Below, in pieces: positions 14,080 through 21,904 of a DNA stretch of 22,823 nt. The translations under genes were made by a program, and so were the position numbers. Below the pieces are notes generated by a model. The model was given only the letters and a program-made list of their open reading frames with translations. It made no database searches and had not been told where the DNA came from. Location of the stretch: assembly GCA_023387695.1 (NCBI GenBank), contig JAEWHT010000044.1, positions 1 to 22,823 of the forward strand, in the 5' to 3' direction. The DNA is from Pseudomonadota bacterium (GTDB lineage Bacteria > Pseudomonadota > Alphaproteobacteria > Rhizobiales > Xanthobacteraceae). Within the stretch, counting starts at the first letter, position 1; each line of letters starts with the position of its first letter.

Positions 14080-14948
14080 GCCGCCTTCGCCTGCACGTCC
14101 TCGCAAAACTCCGCGAGCCGATCCGCCAGCCGCAGTGTCGCGGAGCTCGCGTTCGGCGCGGCCATCAGCGCCACTTCCGTCCGGTTGATCGGCGCGAAGC
14201 CGTCCTTCGCCGTCAGCACGCGATGCTCCGACTGGATCGACATCTCCGACAGAATGCTCAAGCCCATGCCGGCGGCAACCGCAGCCTGGATACCCGCAAG
14301 GCTCGACGACATATACGACATGTGCCAGGCACGGCCGGCGGTTTCCAGCGCATGGATCGCACCGGCGCGGTAGAGGCAGCCGAGCGGAAAGCCGATCAGC
14401 GGCACCGATGGCACGTTGATGTCGACGGGATGGCTCTTGCTGGTGACCCAATGCACCTCCTCGGGCCAGATCGCGATGGCGTCCTTGCCGCCGGCCTCGC
14501 GCTTGTAGAGCGCGAGATCGAGCTCGCCGCGTTCGAGATCCCTAGCGAGGTTCTTGCTCTGGTCGGCGCGCACATCGAGCCGCAGGTTCGGATGCGAGCG
14601 CGAGAACGCACCCAGCAGTTTTGCCAGACGATACGCCGCGAAATCTTCGGGAATGCCGAGCCGGACCGCGCCGCCATCGGGTTCGCGCAGCACGTCGCGG
14701 GCCTCCTCCGCGAGCGCAAGCAGTCGCCGCGCATAGGAGAGCAGCCGCTCGCCGGCTTCGGTCGGGCGCACGTCCTTGCCGTCACGGTGCAGCAGCACCT
14801 GGCCGACATCTTCTTCCAGCCGCTTGATCTGCTGGCTCACGGTCGATTGCGTGCGGTGAACGCGCTCGCTGGCGCGGGTGAAGCCGCCGGCCTCGACCAC
14901 CGAGACGAAGCTGCGCAGGAGCTCCAGATCGAGCATCTCAGTCACCAT
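14076..14948 (-). CDS. LysR-type transcriptional regulator
   Basis: The 290-residue protein has the LysR layout. An N-terminal winged helix-turn-helix (about 5-64) contains GGFTRASERVHRTQSTVSQQ, and a two-lobed effector domain follows (about 90-285). The effector is unknown. Three in-frame ATGs exist (14978, 14948, 14936). The first overlaps a 7-bp inverted repeat likely to be its operator, so 14948 (MVTEMLDLEL) or 14936 (MLDLELLRSF) is more likely. The gene is divergent from the EamA transporter at 15044, the usual arrangement of a LysR regulator and its target, with about 95 nt between starts. Confidence 0.92.
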   Translation of the reverse strand: MVTEMLDLELLRSFVSVVEAGGFTRASERVHRTQSTVSQQIKRLEEDVGQVLLHRDGKDVRPTEAGERLLSYARRLLALAEEARDVLREPDGGAVRLGIPEDFAAYRLAKLLGAFSRSHPNLRLDVRADQSKNLARDLERGELDLALYKREAGGKDAIAIWPEEVHWVTSKSHPVDINVPSVPLIGFPLGCLYRAGAIHALETAGRAWHMSYMSSSLAGIQAAVAAGMGLSILSEMSIQSEHRVLTAKDGFAPINRTEVALMAAPNASSATLRLADRLAEFCEDVQAKAA

Positions 14949-14962
14949 TCGAAAATCCACTG

Positions 14963-14991
14963 ATTTGGAGTTAATCATTTAATTTCCAAAT
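14963..14991. promoter_or_regulatory. Inverted repeat in the lysR-eamA gap, likely LysR operator
   Basis: ATTTGGA (14963-14969) and TCCAAAT (14985-14991) are perfect inverted copies 15 nt apart, in AT-rich sequence inside a GC-rich region. The element lies about 50-80 nt before the eamA start and just upstream of the lysR start, as expected for a LysR-type recognition site controlling both genes. A second small palindrome, TGATT-N7-AATCA (14961-14977), overlaps it. Function is inferred from position and symmetry. Confidence 0.5.
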
Positions 14992-15043
14992 GGCAAGCGG
15001 CGTCCCTAGATCGAGGGCCAGAACAAAAACATCCGAGAATGCC

Positions 15044-15952
15044 ATGTCCCTCGCCCCCACGATGTCCGCCCCCCGCAGCCGCCTCAACGCGTTGCCTTTT
15101 GCCATCGGCCTGTTTTGCCTGCTCTGGAGCTACGCTTTCGTCGCCGGCAAGATCGGCGTCACTCATTGCCCGCCGCTGATCCTGCTCGCCGCGCGCTTCT
15201 CACTCGCCGGCATCCTCATCCTCGGCGCCACGCTGATCCGCGGAGGCTGGTCGTTGTCGTGGCGCGATGTCCTGATCTTTGCCGTGCTCGGCATCGCCAA
15301 CAACGCGCTCTATCTCGGGCTCGGCTACACCGGCCTGCAATCGGTCTCCGCCGGCCTCGGCGGGCTGATCGTCTCGGCCAATCCGGTGTTCACGGCCGCA
15401 CTCGCGGCGCTGCTGCTCGGCGAGGGCATGACCTGGCGCAAGGCCAGCGGCCTCCTGCTCGGAATCATCGGCGTCACCCTGATCGTCTGGCATCGCTTAT
15501 CAGTCGGTACCGATAGTCTCCACGGCATCATCTTCACGCTGGCCTCGCTCGCCTCCATCGTCGCCGGCACCATCCTGTTCAAGCTGCTCGCGCCGAAGGG
15601 ATCTCTGTGGATCGGCAATGGCGTGCAGAATCTCGCCGCCGGCATCGTGTTGACGCCGATCGCGCTGACCTTCGCCGACGTGCACGCGATCGATGTCACG
15701 CCGGGCCTGATCGGCGCCTTCGCATTCCTCGTGCTCGGTGGTTCGATCCTCGCCTACTGGCTCTGGTTTCATCTCCTGAAAGTGTGTGGCGCGACCGCTG
15801 CCAGCGCCTATCATTTCCTGATGCCGCCGCTCGGCATGCTGTTCGCCTTCATCGTGCTCGGCGAGCATGTCGAGGCGCGCGACCTCCTGGGGATCATTCC
15901 GGTGGCGCTCGGCATTTACCTGGTGACGCGCCCCGCAAAGGCGATCGCCTAA
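15044..15952 (+). CDS. EamA/DMT family transporter
   Basis: The 302-residue inner-membrane protein has about ten hydrophobic helices in two EamA repeats (about 15-145 and 160-295). It would export small metabolites such as amino acids or nucleosides; the substrate is not readable. Typical features are the first helix PFAIGLFCLLWSYAFVAGKI, the stretch YTGLQSVSAGLGGLIVSANP, and the matching second-half stretch SAYHFLMPPLGMLFAFIVLGE. The start at 15044 (MSLAPTMS) gives a short cytoplasmic tail before helix 1; ATG 15062 is an alternative. The hydrolase gene follows by 12 nt with a strong ribosome site, so the two form an operon, likely controlled by the divergent LysR protein. Confidence 0.92.
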   Translation: MSLAPTMSAPRSRLNALPFAIGLFCLLWSYAFVAGKIGVTHCPPLILLAARFSLAGILILGATLIRGGWSLSWRDVLIFAVLGIANNALYLGLGYTGLQSVSAGLGGLIVSANPVFTAALAALLLGEGMTWRKASGLLLGIIGVTLIVWHRLSVGTDSLHGIIFTLASLASIVAGTILFKLLAPKGSLWIGNGVQNLAAGIVLTPIALTFADVHAIDVTPGLIGAFAFLVLGGSILAYWLWFHLLKVCGATAASAYHFLMPPLGMLFAFIVLGEHVEARDLLGIIPVALGIYLVTRPAKAIA

Positions 15953-15964
15953 AAGGAGTTCCCC

Positions 15965-16738
15965 ATGCCCATTTCAATCACCCTGATTGGCGGCCCCACC
16001 GCGCTGATTGAGATCGACGGTTTCCGCCTGCTCACCGATCCCACCTTCGATGCGCCCGGTGCCTACCAGCTGCCGCACGTGAAGTTGGAGAAGACGATCG
16101 GTCCGGCGATGAAGGCCGATGCGATCGGTCCAATCGATGCCGTGCTGCTCAGCCACGATCAGCATTCGGACAATCTCGACAATTCCGGTCGCAACTATCT
16201 GCTCAAAGCGCCACGCGCGCTCACAACGGAAGCCGGCGCCAAACGCCTCGGTGGCCATGTCGAAGGCCTCGCGCCCTGGGCGACGGCACGCCTGAAGGAC
16301 GATGACGGCAACACGTTGACCGTCACTGCGACGCCGGCGCGTCACGGCCCGGCCGGCATCGAGCCGCTATCGGGCGATGTCATTGGCTTCGTGGTGCAGT
16401 CGAGCCGCAAGGATACGCGTCCGATCTATATCAGCGGGGATACGACCTGGTTCGACGGTGTTGCTGAAGTGGCGCGCCGCTTCAAATGCGGCGTGGTGCT
16501 GCCCTTCGCGGGTGCCGCGCAAACGCGCGGTCCGTTCCATCTCACCATGGATACCAACGACACCATCGAGACCGCGCGCGCCTTTCCGGATGCGATGATC
16601 GTGCCCGTGCACACCGAAGGCTGGGCACACTTCCGCCAGAACAGCGAAGATTTGCGCAAGACGTTTGATGTGCTGGGTTTCGGCACGCGGCTGCGGCTGC
16701 TGGAGCCCGGCGTGCCGACGGTGATCGAGGCGCCGTAG
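15965..16738 (+). CDS. Metallo-beta-lactamase-fold hydrolase (UlaG/COG2220-like)
   Basis: This is a 257-residue cytoplasmic metal-dependent hydrolase. The start ISITLIGGPTALIEIDGFRLLTDPTF is that of UlaG-like proteins. The usual HxHxDH metal motif appears as LSHDQHSDNLD (residues 62-72), so the first and last ligand positions differ from the standard (Asp65 and Asn70 if His67 is aligned with the second histidine). Further metal-binding motifs are ARHGPAG (His127), SGDTTW (Asp159) and PVHTEGW (His216). The substrate is unknown; it may act on a compound exported or sensed by the neighbouring transporter and LysR. It follows eamA by 12 nt with an AAGGAG ribosome site. A large palindromic repeat starts right after its stop. 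Confidence 0.88.
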   Translation: MPISITLIGGPTALIEIDGFRLLTDPTFDAPGAYQLPHVKLEKTIGPAMKADAIGPIDAVLLSHDQHSDNLDNSGRNYLLKAPRALTTEAGAKRLGGHVEGLAPWATARLKDDDGNTLTVTATPARHGPAGIEPLSGDVIGFVVQSSRKDTRPIYISGDTTWFDGVAEVARRFKCGVVLPFAGAAQTRGPFHLTMDTNDTIETARAFPDAMIVPVHTEGWAHFRQNSEDLRKTFDVLGFGTRLRLLEPGVPTVIEAP

Positions 16739-16740
16739 CC

Positions 16741-16843
16741 GTCATTCCGGGGCGACGCGAAGCGTCGAGCCCGGAATCCATAGCGCCACCAACGCTGCGG
16801 ATTGATGGATTCCGGGTTCGCGCTGCGCGCGCCCCGGAATGAC
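16741..16843. repeat. Large intergenic inverted repeat between convergent genes
   Basis: The ends GTCATTCCGGGGC (16741-16753) and GCCCCGGAATGAC (16831-16843) are a perfect 13-bp inverted pair. Inside, CCCGGAATCCAT pairs with ATGGATTCCGGG. Together they could fold into a long stem. This is one of the commonest Bradyrhizobium intergenic repeats. It fills the gap between the convergent hydrolase and PodJ-like genes and may end both transcripts. Confidence 0.8.
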
Positions 16844-16853
16844 AACCATCAAA

Positions 16854-19800
16854 CTAATGCGCCGCTGAAGCCGACTTCTTCGTCGCGACCGGCTTCGGTG
16901 CGGGCTTTGTCGCCGCTTGCGGCGCGCTGTCCCAACCGCCGGCGGGCGTCTGGACGTTGACGGCGTCGTCGGGCTGCGGCTCAGCGCTGAAGGTCTGGAT
17001 CGCGAGCTTGGCAGCGGCGAGCGATTGCGGGTCGAGGCGCTTGGCGACGTCGTCGCGCTTGCTCGATGAGTCCGCGTCGCCCTGGGCCGCGGCCAGGCTG
17101 AACCATTTGTAGGATTCGGCGAGGTTCTGTTCGACGCCGATACCGCGGGCGTAGAGGATGCCGAGGTTGAACTGGCTGTCGGCGACGCCGCGATCGGCCG
17201 CTTTCCGGAACCACTGCGCCGCGCTCTTGTAATTTGCGCCGCGTCCGCCGCCGTCGGCGTCGAGCACCGCGAGATTGTGCATCGCCTTGGCGTTGCCGCG
17301 CTCGGCAGCCTGCGTGTAGTAGCGGCGGGCGATGTCGGCGTCCTTCTTCACGCCGAGGCCCTTTTCGTAGAGCGTGCCGAGGCGGAAGGTTGCTGGCACC
17401 ACGCCGGCCTGCGCCGCGCGGTCGTACCACTTCGCGGCTTCGTCGTAATTCGCGGCCACGCCCTTGCCTTCGGCATAGCGTACGCCGATCTCGTACGCCG
17501 CCGTCGCATCGCCCTTCATCGCGGCGACGCGCAGGGCAGGACCAGCGATGCCATCAGGCAGCTTCTCGCTCGGCGGAACCTGGACGAGGCCCAGTCGCGC
17601 ACGGCTCGTGCCCGACAACGCACCGGTGACGTCGCTATTTGCCGCGGGCGGTGGCGGCACTGCCGCGGCAGGCGCCGGCGGAATTTCAACCGAAGCGGTG
17701 CTTCCGGAGTTGGCCGCGGGCGCAGGTGCCGGCGCGGCGTTGTTCTGGGACTGCTTCCCGATCGGCGTCGGCGAAGTCATCGACGGCGTAACTTGCTCGG
17801 GCGCAGCCGGCTTGCTCTCGACCGGCGGCGCGGCCTGCGAAGCGGGTTGGCTCGAAGAGCTTTCCATAGCCTGCGGTGCCGGCGGCGCACCGCCGCCTTC
17901 GAGCAGGTTCATTGCCATCTTGAACGTGCCGAGCACGATCACGACCACGCTTGCGCCGACCAGCAGCGAGCGGATCTTCGAGGTGATGGTCGAGCCGCCT
18001 TCTTGACCTGCGGCCGGTGCTTTTGCCTTGTCCTTGACGCGGGCCGCGATCGCGGCCTTGGCGCCGCGCGCGGGCTTCTCCGGCGGTTGCGCGGCGGCAG
18101 CTTGCGCTGCGCGGCGCGCGGCCGCGATGAAGCTTGACGACGACACCGGCTCTTTCGGCGCGGCCGGGATTTCGCTGATATCGCTTTCGGACGCGGCAAT
18201 GCGCTCGGACGGCGTAGCAGGACGCCCGTTCGGACGCGTACCGGGCTCGAGCGGATGATCCGGCGGCAGTTCGGGCGCGATCGCGGCGCGCGCTGGCGCC
18301 GTGTGCGGCTCGAGGATCTCGCTGATCGCGCGCGGCGGGACCGGCTGTGCCATCGGCACCGGCGGCGGCGCTGCGGGCGCGGCGGCGTGGAATTCGCGCG
18401 GCGCGGCCACGAAGGCGGAGTGCGCGTGCGGCTGCGCAGCCGCGGGATTTTGCAGTTCGGGCTTCGGGTCGTAGTTCGGCTGCGGCGGCTGCGGGGTCCA
18501 TTGCTCGCGCGCCATCGGCGCCGGCTCGGCGGGAGCCGGCATCGGCATCGGAGCGGCCACGGGCATCGGCGCGGGGGCCGGCGGCGCGGCGCGAACGGCG
18601 CGCAGATCCCCTTCGATCATCGCAAGGCGATCGACGACGTGGCCGAGCGTGTTGTGCACGGCCTCCAGCGCATCCTGGGTGCCGCGGTTGGTCTCGGCCT
18701 GGCTGTAGCGAATGTCGGACAGCTCGCGCTTGACGAGGTCGACCATTCCGGAATCAGGCGGCGGTGCCGAATTGCGGCTCTCGGCGAGCGCGGAATAAGT
18801 CGCTTGCTGACGCTCGAGGTGACGCAGGATGTCGTGCAGCCCGTCCTCGACACGGCTTAAGTTGCCGCCACGCGGATCGGAGTTGGCCTCGATCCGCTCC
18901 AGCAGGTAAGAGACCCGCTGCTCCAGATGCGCGAAGGCCGATGCCGAGTCGTTGCCGACCGGCATGCGATCGAAACGGTCGGATAGCGCGCGGATCGCGG
19001 CTTCCAGATGCTCGGTGCTTTCGGTGGCTTGCGGACGCTCGCGCGTTTCCAGCGCGGCGGTCAGGGCGGCAATGCGCTGCTCCAGCACGGCAAAGCTGTC
19101 GCCGCGGTCTGAAGCGCGATTGACCTGCTCGACCTTGGACGCCAGCAGCTGCACGTCGTCGGAGAGGCGTGCCAGTGCGTCGTTGGAGGCAACATTCGAG
19201 ACGATGCCGCGCAGCGCGGAGATCGCACCTTCGAGCTGGCGCACCGTCGAGGGATCGTCATTGGCGCGCAGGATCATGTCGAGCTTGCCGCCGAGATTGC
19301 GGATCGCTTCGTCATAGCCGGCGAGCTGCTCGGCAGGTGTCAGCGTGCGCAGCACCTGCTTGATGTCGGACAGCGCGCGCTCGATGCCGGAGAGAACTTG
19401 CCCGTCCGTACCGCTGGAACGGGTCTCGTCGATGCGACGGTGCAGCGAGCGGATCTCGTTCTCGATCGATTCGATCGCGCGGCGCGGCATCGCTTCGGTG
19501 ATGGCCTGGCGGATCTCGGCGAGCTCGGAACGGAAACCGTTGATCGCCTGCGCAGTATTGTCGGGACGCTGCAGTGACTCGATCTGGCTCGTGATCTTGA
19601 GCAGATGGCGCTCGAGCGACGAGAAATCCGGTCCTGCTTGCGGAGGCGGCGGCGCATAGGCAGGCTGAGGCGGCGCCATCGGGGGAGCGTAGGGCGCTTG
19701 GCTGGGTGCGATCGACGGCGCGGCGCGCGGCGGCATTTGCCGTGGTGCGAATCCATCGAGCTCGCTCTGCCGTGCGGTGATCTCGGCAACCGCGACGTCG

Positions 19801-20366
19801 AACGAGGCGGGGCTCAAGGGTGGTGAATTGCGATAGACCTGCGCGGCGGCGCGCTCGACCGCATCGGCCTGACGCTGGCGCGATTCAACGGGCGAGGGTG
19901 AGGGAGGTGGCGCCTGACGCGGCGCCTGGAATTGCTGGGCCTGAGGCTGCTGGGGCCGCGAGATCTGCGACAGCCGCGCGTCGAGCCGCGAGATCGCATC
20001 GTTGAGCTGACGGGCAACGCCCTGCTCGCGCGAGACGTCCTGACGGGGTGCTGCGGGCTTTGAAATTCGTTCGATCTGCTGGGTGATCGCGTCGAGCCGC
20101 TGATGGATGTCGGCGACTTCGCGACTCTCCTGGCTCGGCATTTGCGCGGCGCGCGGCGAGTCTTGACGTTGATCCTGACGCTGCTCCTGACGTGGATCCT
20201 GGCGCGGCTGATCGTAAGGCCCGCGAAAGTTCGGCGGCGCAGTCTCGCCGAGCGTGGAGTTCAGCCAATCGTTGAGTGACATGCCGGCACGGCGCGCAGC
20301 AGCTTCGGCCCGCTCCCTGACGGATGGATCGATACTGTCAACACTCCACGATACGCGCGAATTCAT
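16854..20366 (-). CDS. PodJ-like polarity protein: coiled coil, membrane span, Sel1 repeats
   Basis: This protein of 1170 residues begins like Caulobacter PodJ: SWSVDSIDPSVRERAEAAA and then RRAGMSLNDWLN (residues 6-36). A long, charged, Gln/Arg/Pro-rich region with many heptad-like segments follows (about 80-600), then an Ala/Pro-rich linker. One membrane helix lies at about 800-818 (SLLVGASVVVIVLGTFKMA), then an Ala/Pro periplasmic linker and four 36-residue Sel1 repeats (about 952-1096). The tail is Ala/Lys-rich. PodJ organises one cell pole; its cytoplasmic coiled coil recruits polar factors and its periplasmic part holds Sel1 repeats and a peptidoglycan-binding domain. I see no such wall-binding domain after the repeats here. 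ATG 20366 (MNSRVSW) is chosen because the conserved motif starts there and GGACAGAG precedes it; the TTG at 20435 has no support. Function is inferred by family resemblance. Confidence 0.85.
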   Translation of the reverse strand: MNSRVSWSVDSIDPSVRERAEAAARRAGMSLNDWLNSTLGETAPPNFRGPYDQPRQDPRQEQRQDQRQDSPRAAQMPSQESREVADIHQRLDAITQQIERISKPAAPRQDVSREQGVARQLNDAISRLDARLSQISRPQQPQAQQFQAPRQAPPPSPSPVESRQRQADAVERAAAQVYRNSPPLSPASFDVAVAEITARQSELDGFAPRQMPPRAAPSIAPSQAPYAPPMAPPQPAYAPPPPQAGPDFSSLERHLLKITSQIESLQRPDNTAQAINGFRSELAEIRQAITEAMPRRAIESIENEIRSLHRRIDETRSSGTDGQVLSGIERALSDIKQVLRTLTPAEQLAGYDEAIRNLGGKLDMILRANDDPSTVRQLEGAISALRGIVSNVASNDALARLSDDVQLLASKVEQVNRASDRGDSFAVLEQRIAALTAALETRERPQATESTEHLEAAIRALSDRFDRMPVGNDSASAFAHLEQRVSYLLERIEANSDPRGGNLSRVEDGLHDILRHLERQQATYSALAESRNSAPPPDSGMVDLVKRELSDIRYSQAETNRGTQDALEAVHNTLGHVVDRLAMIEGDLRAVRAAPPAPAPMPVAAPMPMPAPAEPAPMAREQWTPQPPQPNYDPKPELQNPAAAQPHAHSAFVAAPREFHAAAPAAPPPVPMAQPVPPRAISEILEPHTAPARAAIAPELPPDHPLEPGTRPNGRPATPSERIAASESDISEIPAAPKEPVSSSSFIAAARRAAQAAAAQPPEKPARGAKAAIAARVKDKAKAPAAGQEGGSTITSKIRSLLVGASVVVIVLGTFKMAMNLLEGGGAPPAPQAMESSSSQPASQAAPPVESKPAAPEQVTPSMTSPTPIGKQSQNNAAPAPAPAANSGSTASVEIPPAPAAAVPPPPAANSDVTGALSGTSRARLGLVQVPPSEKLPDGIAGPALRVAAMKGDATAAYEIGVRYAEGKGVAANYDEAAKWYDRAAQAGVVPATFRLGTLYEKGLGVKKDADIARRYYTQAAERGNAKAMHNLAVLDADGGGRGANYKSAAQWFRKAADRGVADSQFNLGILYARGIGVEQNLAESYKWFSLAAAQGDADSSSKRDDVAKRLDPQSLAAAKLAIQTFSAEPQPDDAVNVQTPAGGWDSAPQAATKPAPKPVATKKSASAAH

Positions 20367-20483
20367 GACTCTGTCCGGTTCCGACTCCGGCGTCCCACCC
20401 GACGCCTCCAGTCTCCCCACGCGTTCCGATTGCAAGACAATCGAATTCGGCGCGGGTCGTCTGCCTCGAAAACCGACTTTTGT

Positions 20484-20507
20484 CCGTTACGGTAAATAAC
20501 GGGTTAA
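20484..20507 (-). promoter_or_regulatory. Palindrome with a near-CtrA site upstream of the PodJ-like gene
   Basis: CCGTTA and TAACGG (20484-20489, 20497-20502) are perfect inverted copies 7 nt apart. On the minus strand the sequence TTAA-CCCGTTA-TTTAC (20507 to 20492) matches the CtrA consensus TTAA-N7-TTAAC at eight of nine fixed bases. It lies about 130 nt upstream of the PodJ-like start. Two CcrM-type GANTC sites (20367-20371, 20383-20387) lie between it and the start codon. Cell-cycle control is plausible but unproven. The rest of the 348-nt gap is described by the repeat at 20566-20667; I see no gene in it. Confidence 0.3.
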
Positions 20508-20565
20508 GGAACGTGACGCCGGTGTCTTAAAGTTGGGCGGCGGGCACACGGAACGACTCGCTCCG

Positions 20566-20667
20566 CCGTCATCGCCCGCGAAGGCGGGCGATCCAGTACG
20601 CCGCGGCGGCTCGATTCCAGCCGCGCCGCCTCGGAGTACTGGATGCTCCGCTTTCGCGGGGCATGAC
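20566..20667. repeat. Dispersed palindromic repeat upstream of the PodJ-like gene
   Basis: GTCAT at the left and ATGAC at the right enclose CGCCCGC-GAAG-GCGGGCG, a perfect 7-bp hairpin. A further pairing joins GATCCAGTAC (20590-20599) with GTACTGGATG (20635-20644), and GCGGCG with CGCCGC. It resembles known Bradyrhizobium intergenic elements and lies between the PadR stop and the PodJ-like promoter region. Confidence 0.65.
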
Positions 20668-20714
20668 AGTGGTGGGTGTGGTGACGCTCCCGTTGCGCCC
20701 CGGGTTCGCCCTCC

Positions 20715-21314
20715 CTAACCCTTCTCCCGCTTCCCATCGTCCAGCGGCACCACGGTACCCTTCACCGTACCCTTGCCGCTCATGGCGGACAGCGCGTCGA
20801 GGGCTTCCTCGCAGAAGTCGGCGACCATCTGCTCGTGCCGCGCGCCGAGGCGGAGCAGCAGCAGATTGCCGAGGTCGAGAACGTCTGACGCACTCCCTTC
20901 CGGGAATCGCTTTTTTAGTATTCGCTCGTAGTTCTCGGCCCGGTCGCGGTGGTGCTCGAGGCGGTCCATCAGATCGGTGCGGATCGGCTCGATGTCGATG
21001 CTGTCGAGGGCATGCAGCCGCACCAGCAGGTCGTCCTTGATCGAGGGCGGTGTGCTCGGCCTCGCGGCCCAGTGCCGCAGCGCTGTTCGCCCTTCGGGAG
21101 TGAGCGTATAGATGAGTTTATTGGGTTTGCCTGACTGTACGACCTCGCGGCCCTGGATGTAGCCGCGGTCGCGCAACTTGGAGAGCTCGCGGTAGATTTG
21201 CTGGTGGTCGGCCTTCCAGAAGAAGCCGACCGAGGAGTCGAACGTCTTGGCGAGCTCGTAGCCCGTCATCGGACGTTCCGTGAGGCATGCGAGGATCGCG
21301 TCGCCCAGTGCCAT
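20715..21314 (-). CDS. PadR family transcriptional regulator
   Basis: This protein of 199 residues has an N-terminal PadR winged helix (1-83) containing LTERPMTGYELAKTFD, then QQIYRELSKLRDRGYI and LIYTLTPEGR. A C-terminal helical dimerisation domain follows (about 90-185). PadR proteins are usually repressors released by phenolic or other small ligands. The ATG at 21314 is chosen because it starts the conserved fold and GGGGAGG lies about ten nt upstream; the longer frame to 21389 runs through the operator. The gene is divergent from the SnoaL-like and acyl-CoA dehydrogenase genes, and two palindromes lie between them, so it probably represses both directions. Confidence 0.9.
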   Translation of the reverse strand: MALGDAILACLTERPMTGYELAKTFDSSVGFFWKADHQQIYRELSKLRDRGYIQGREVVQSGKPNKLIYTLTPEGRTALRHWAARPSTPPSIKDDLLVRLHALDSIDIEPIRTDLMDRLEHHRDRAENYERILKKRFPEGSASDVLDLGNLLLLRLGARHEQMVADFCEEALDALSAMSGKGTVKGTVVPLDDGKREKG

Positions 21315-21349
21315 GTTGACCTGCCTCCCCGTGACCTTAACCAACCAGC

Positions 21350-21392
21350 TTGACTTTATGCGTATCGGCGCATATGCGTCAATGTGCATATG
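21350..21392. promoter_or_regulatory. Overlapping divergent promoters and PadR-type palindromes
   Basis: Plus strand: TTGACT (21350-21355), 17 nt, TATGCG (21373-21378). Minus strand: TTGACG (21382-21377), 17 nt, ATAAAG (21359-21354), or CATAAA at 16 nt. Each promoter's -35 lies on or beside the other's -10. Two palindromes fill the same space: TATGCG-N6-CGCATA (21357-21374) and CATATGC-N8-GCATATG (21371-21392). A protein bound there would cover both promoters. The upstream regulator gene is PadR. Confidence 0.55.
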
Positions 21393-21487
21393 AGGTGGGC
21401 TCCAGACCCCCGTGATAGGCCCTTCGCGCTACTGTGCATGGGGTTGTTTTCGTGTTTTTGCCAAAGCCCTTTGGGAGGCAGCTGACA

Positions 21488-21871
21488 ATGACCGGTCTCG
21501 ACTCCTGGTACGCCTTCATGAAGTCCCACGACACCAAGGCGTTGTGGAACCTGCTCCATCCCGACGCCGTGTTCGAAAGTCCGGTCGTGCACTCGCCGCA
21601 GCGCGGCCGCGACATCACCTTCAAATATCTCGCCAGCGCCGAGAAGGTGCTCGGCGGTCCGGGCTTCACCTATGTCGGCGAGTGGACAAGCGCTGACGGA
21701 GCCGTGCTCGAATTCAAGAATGTCATCGACGGCATCGAGATCAACGGCGTCGACATCATCACTTTCGACAGCGAAGGGCGCATCACCAATTTCAAGGTGA
21801 TGGTGCGTCCGCTCAAGGCCATCAACATGCTGCATCGCCTGATGGCGGAGCAGCTCGCCGCCCAATCCTGA
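21488..21871 (+). CDS. SnoaL-like (NTF2 fold) protein
   Basis: This 127-residue protein has the SnoaL/nuclear transport factor 2 type alpha+beta fold. It opens with a helix SWYAFMKSHDTKALWNLLHP, then DAVFESPVVHSPQRGRD, and ends with strands VDIITFDSEGRITNFKVMVRP. Such proteins are small isomerases, hydrolases or binding proteins; the substrate is not readable. The ATG at 21488 is chosen for the GGGAGG about nine nt upstream; the frame to 21434 is not supported. The acyl-CoA dehydrogenase follows by 33 nt on the same strand, so both belong to one operon under the divergent PadR regulator. Confidence 0.87.
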   Translation: MTGLDSWYAFMKSHDTKALWNLLHPDAVFESPVVHSPQRGRDITFKYLASAEKVLGGPGFTYVGEWTSADGAVLEFKNVIDGIEINGVDIITFDSEGRITNFKVMVRPLKAINMLHRLMAEQLAAQS

Positions 21872-21904
21872 TTTCATCATTTCAGCCCCTGCCGGGAGAC
21901 CGCA

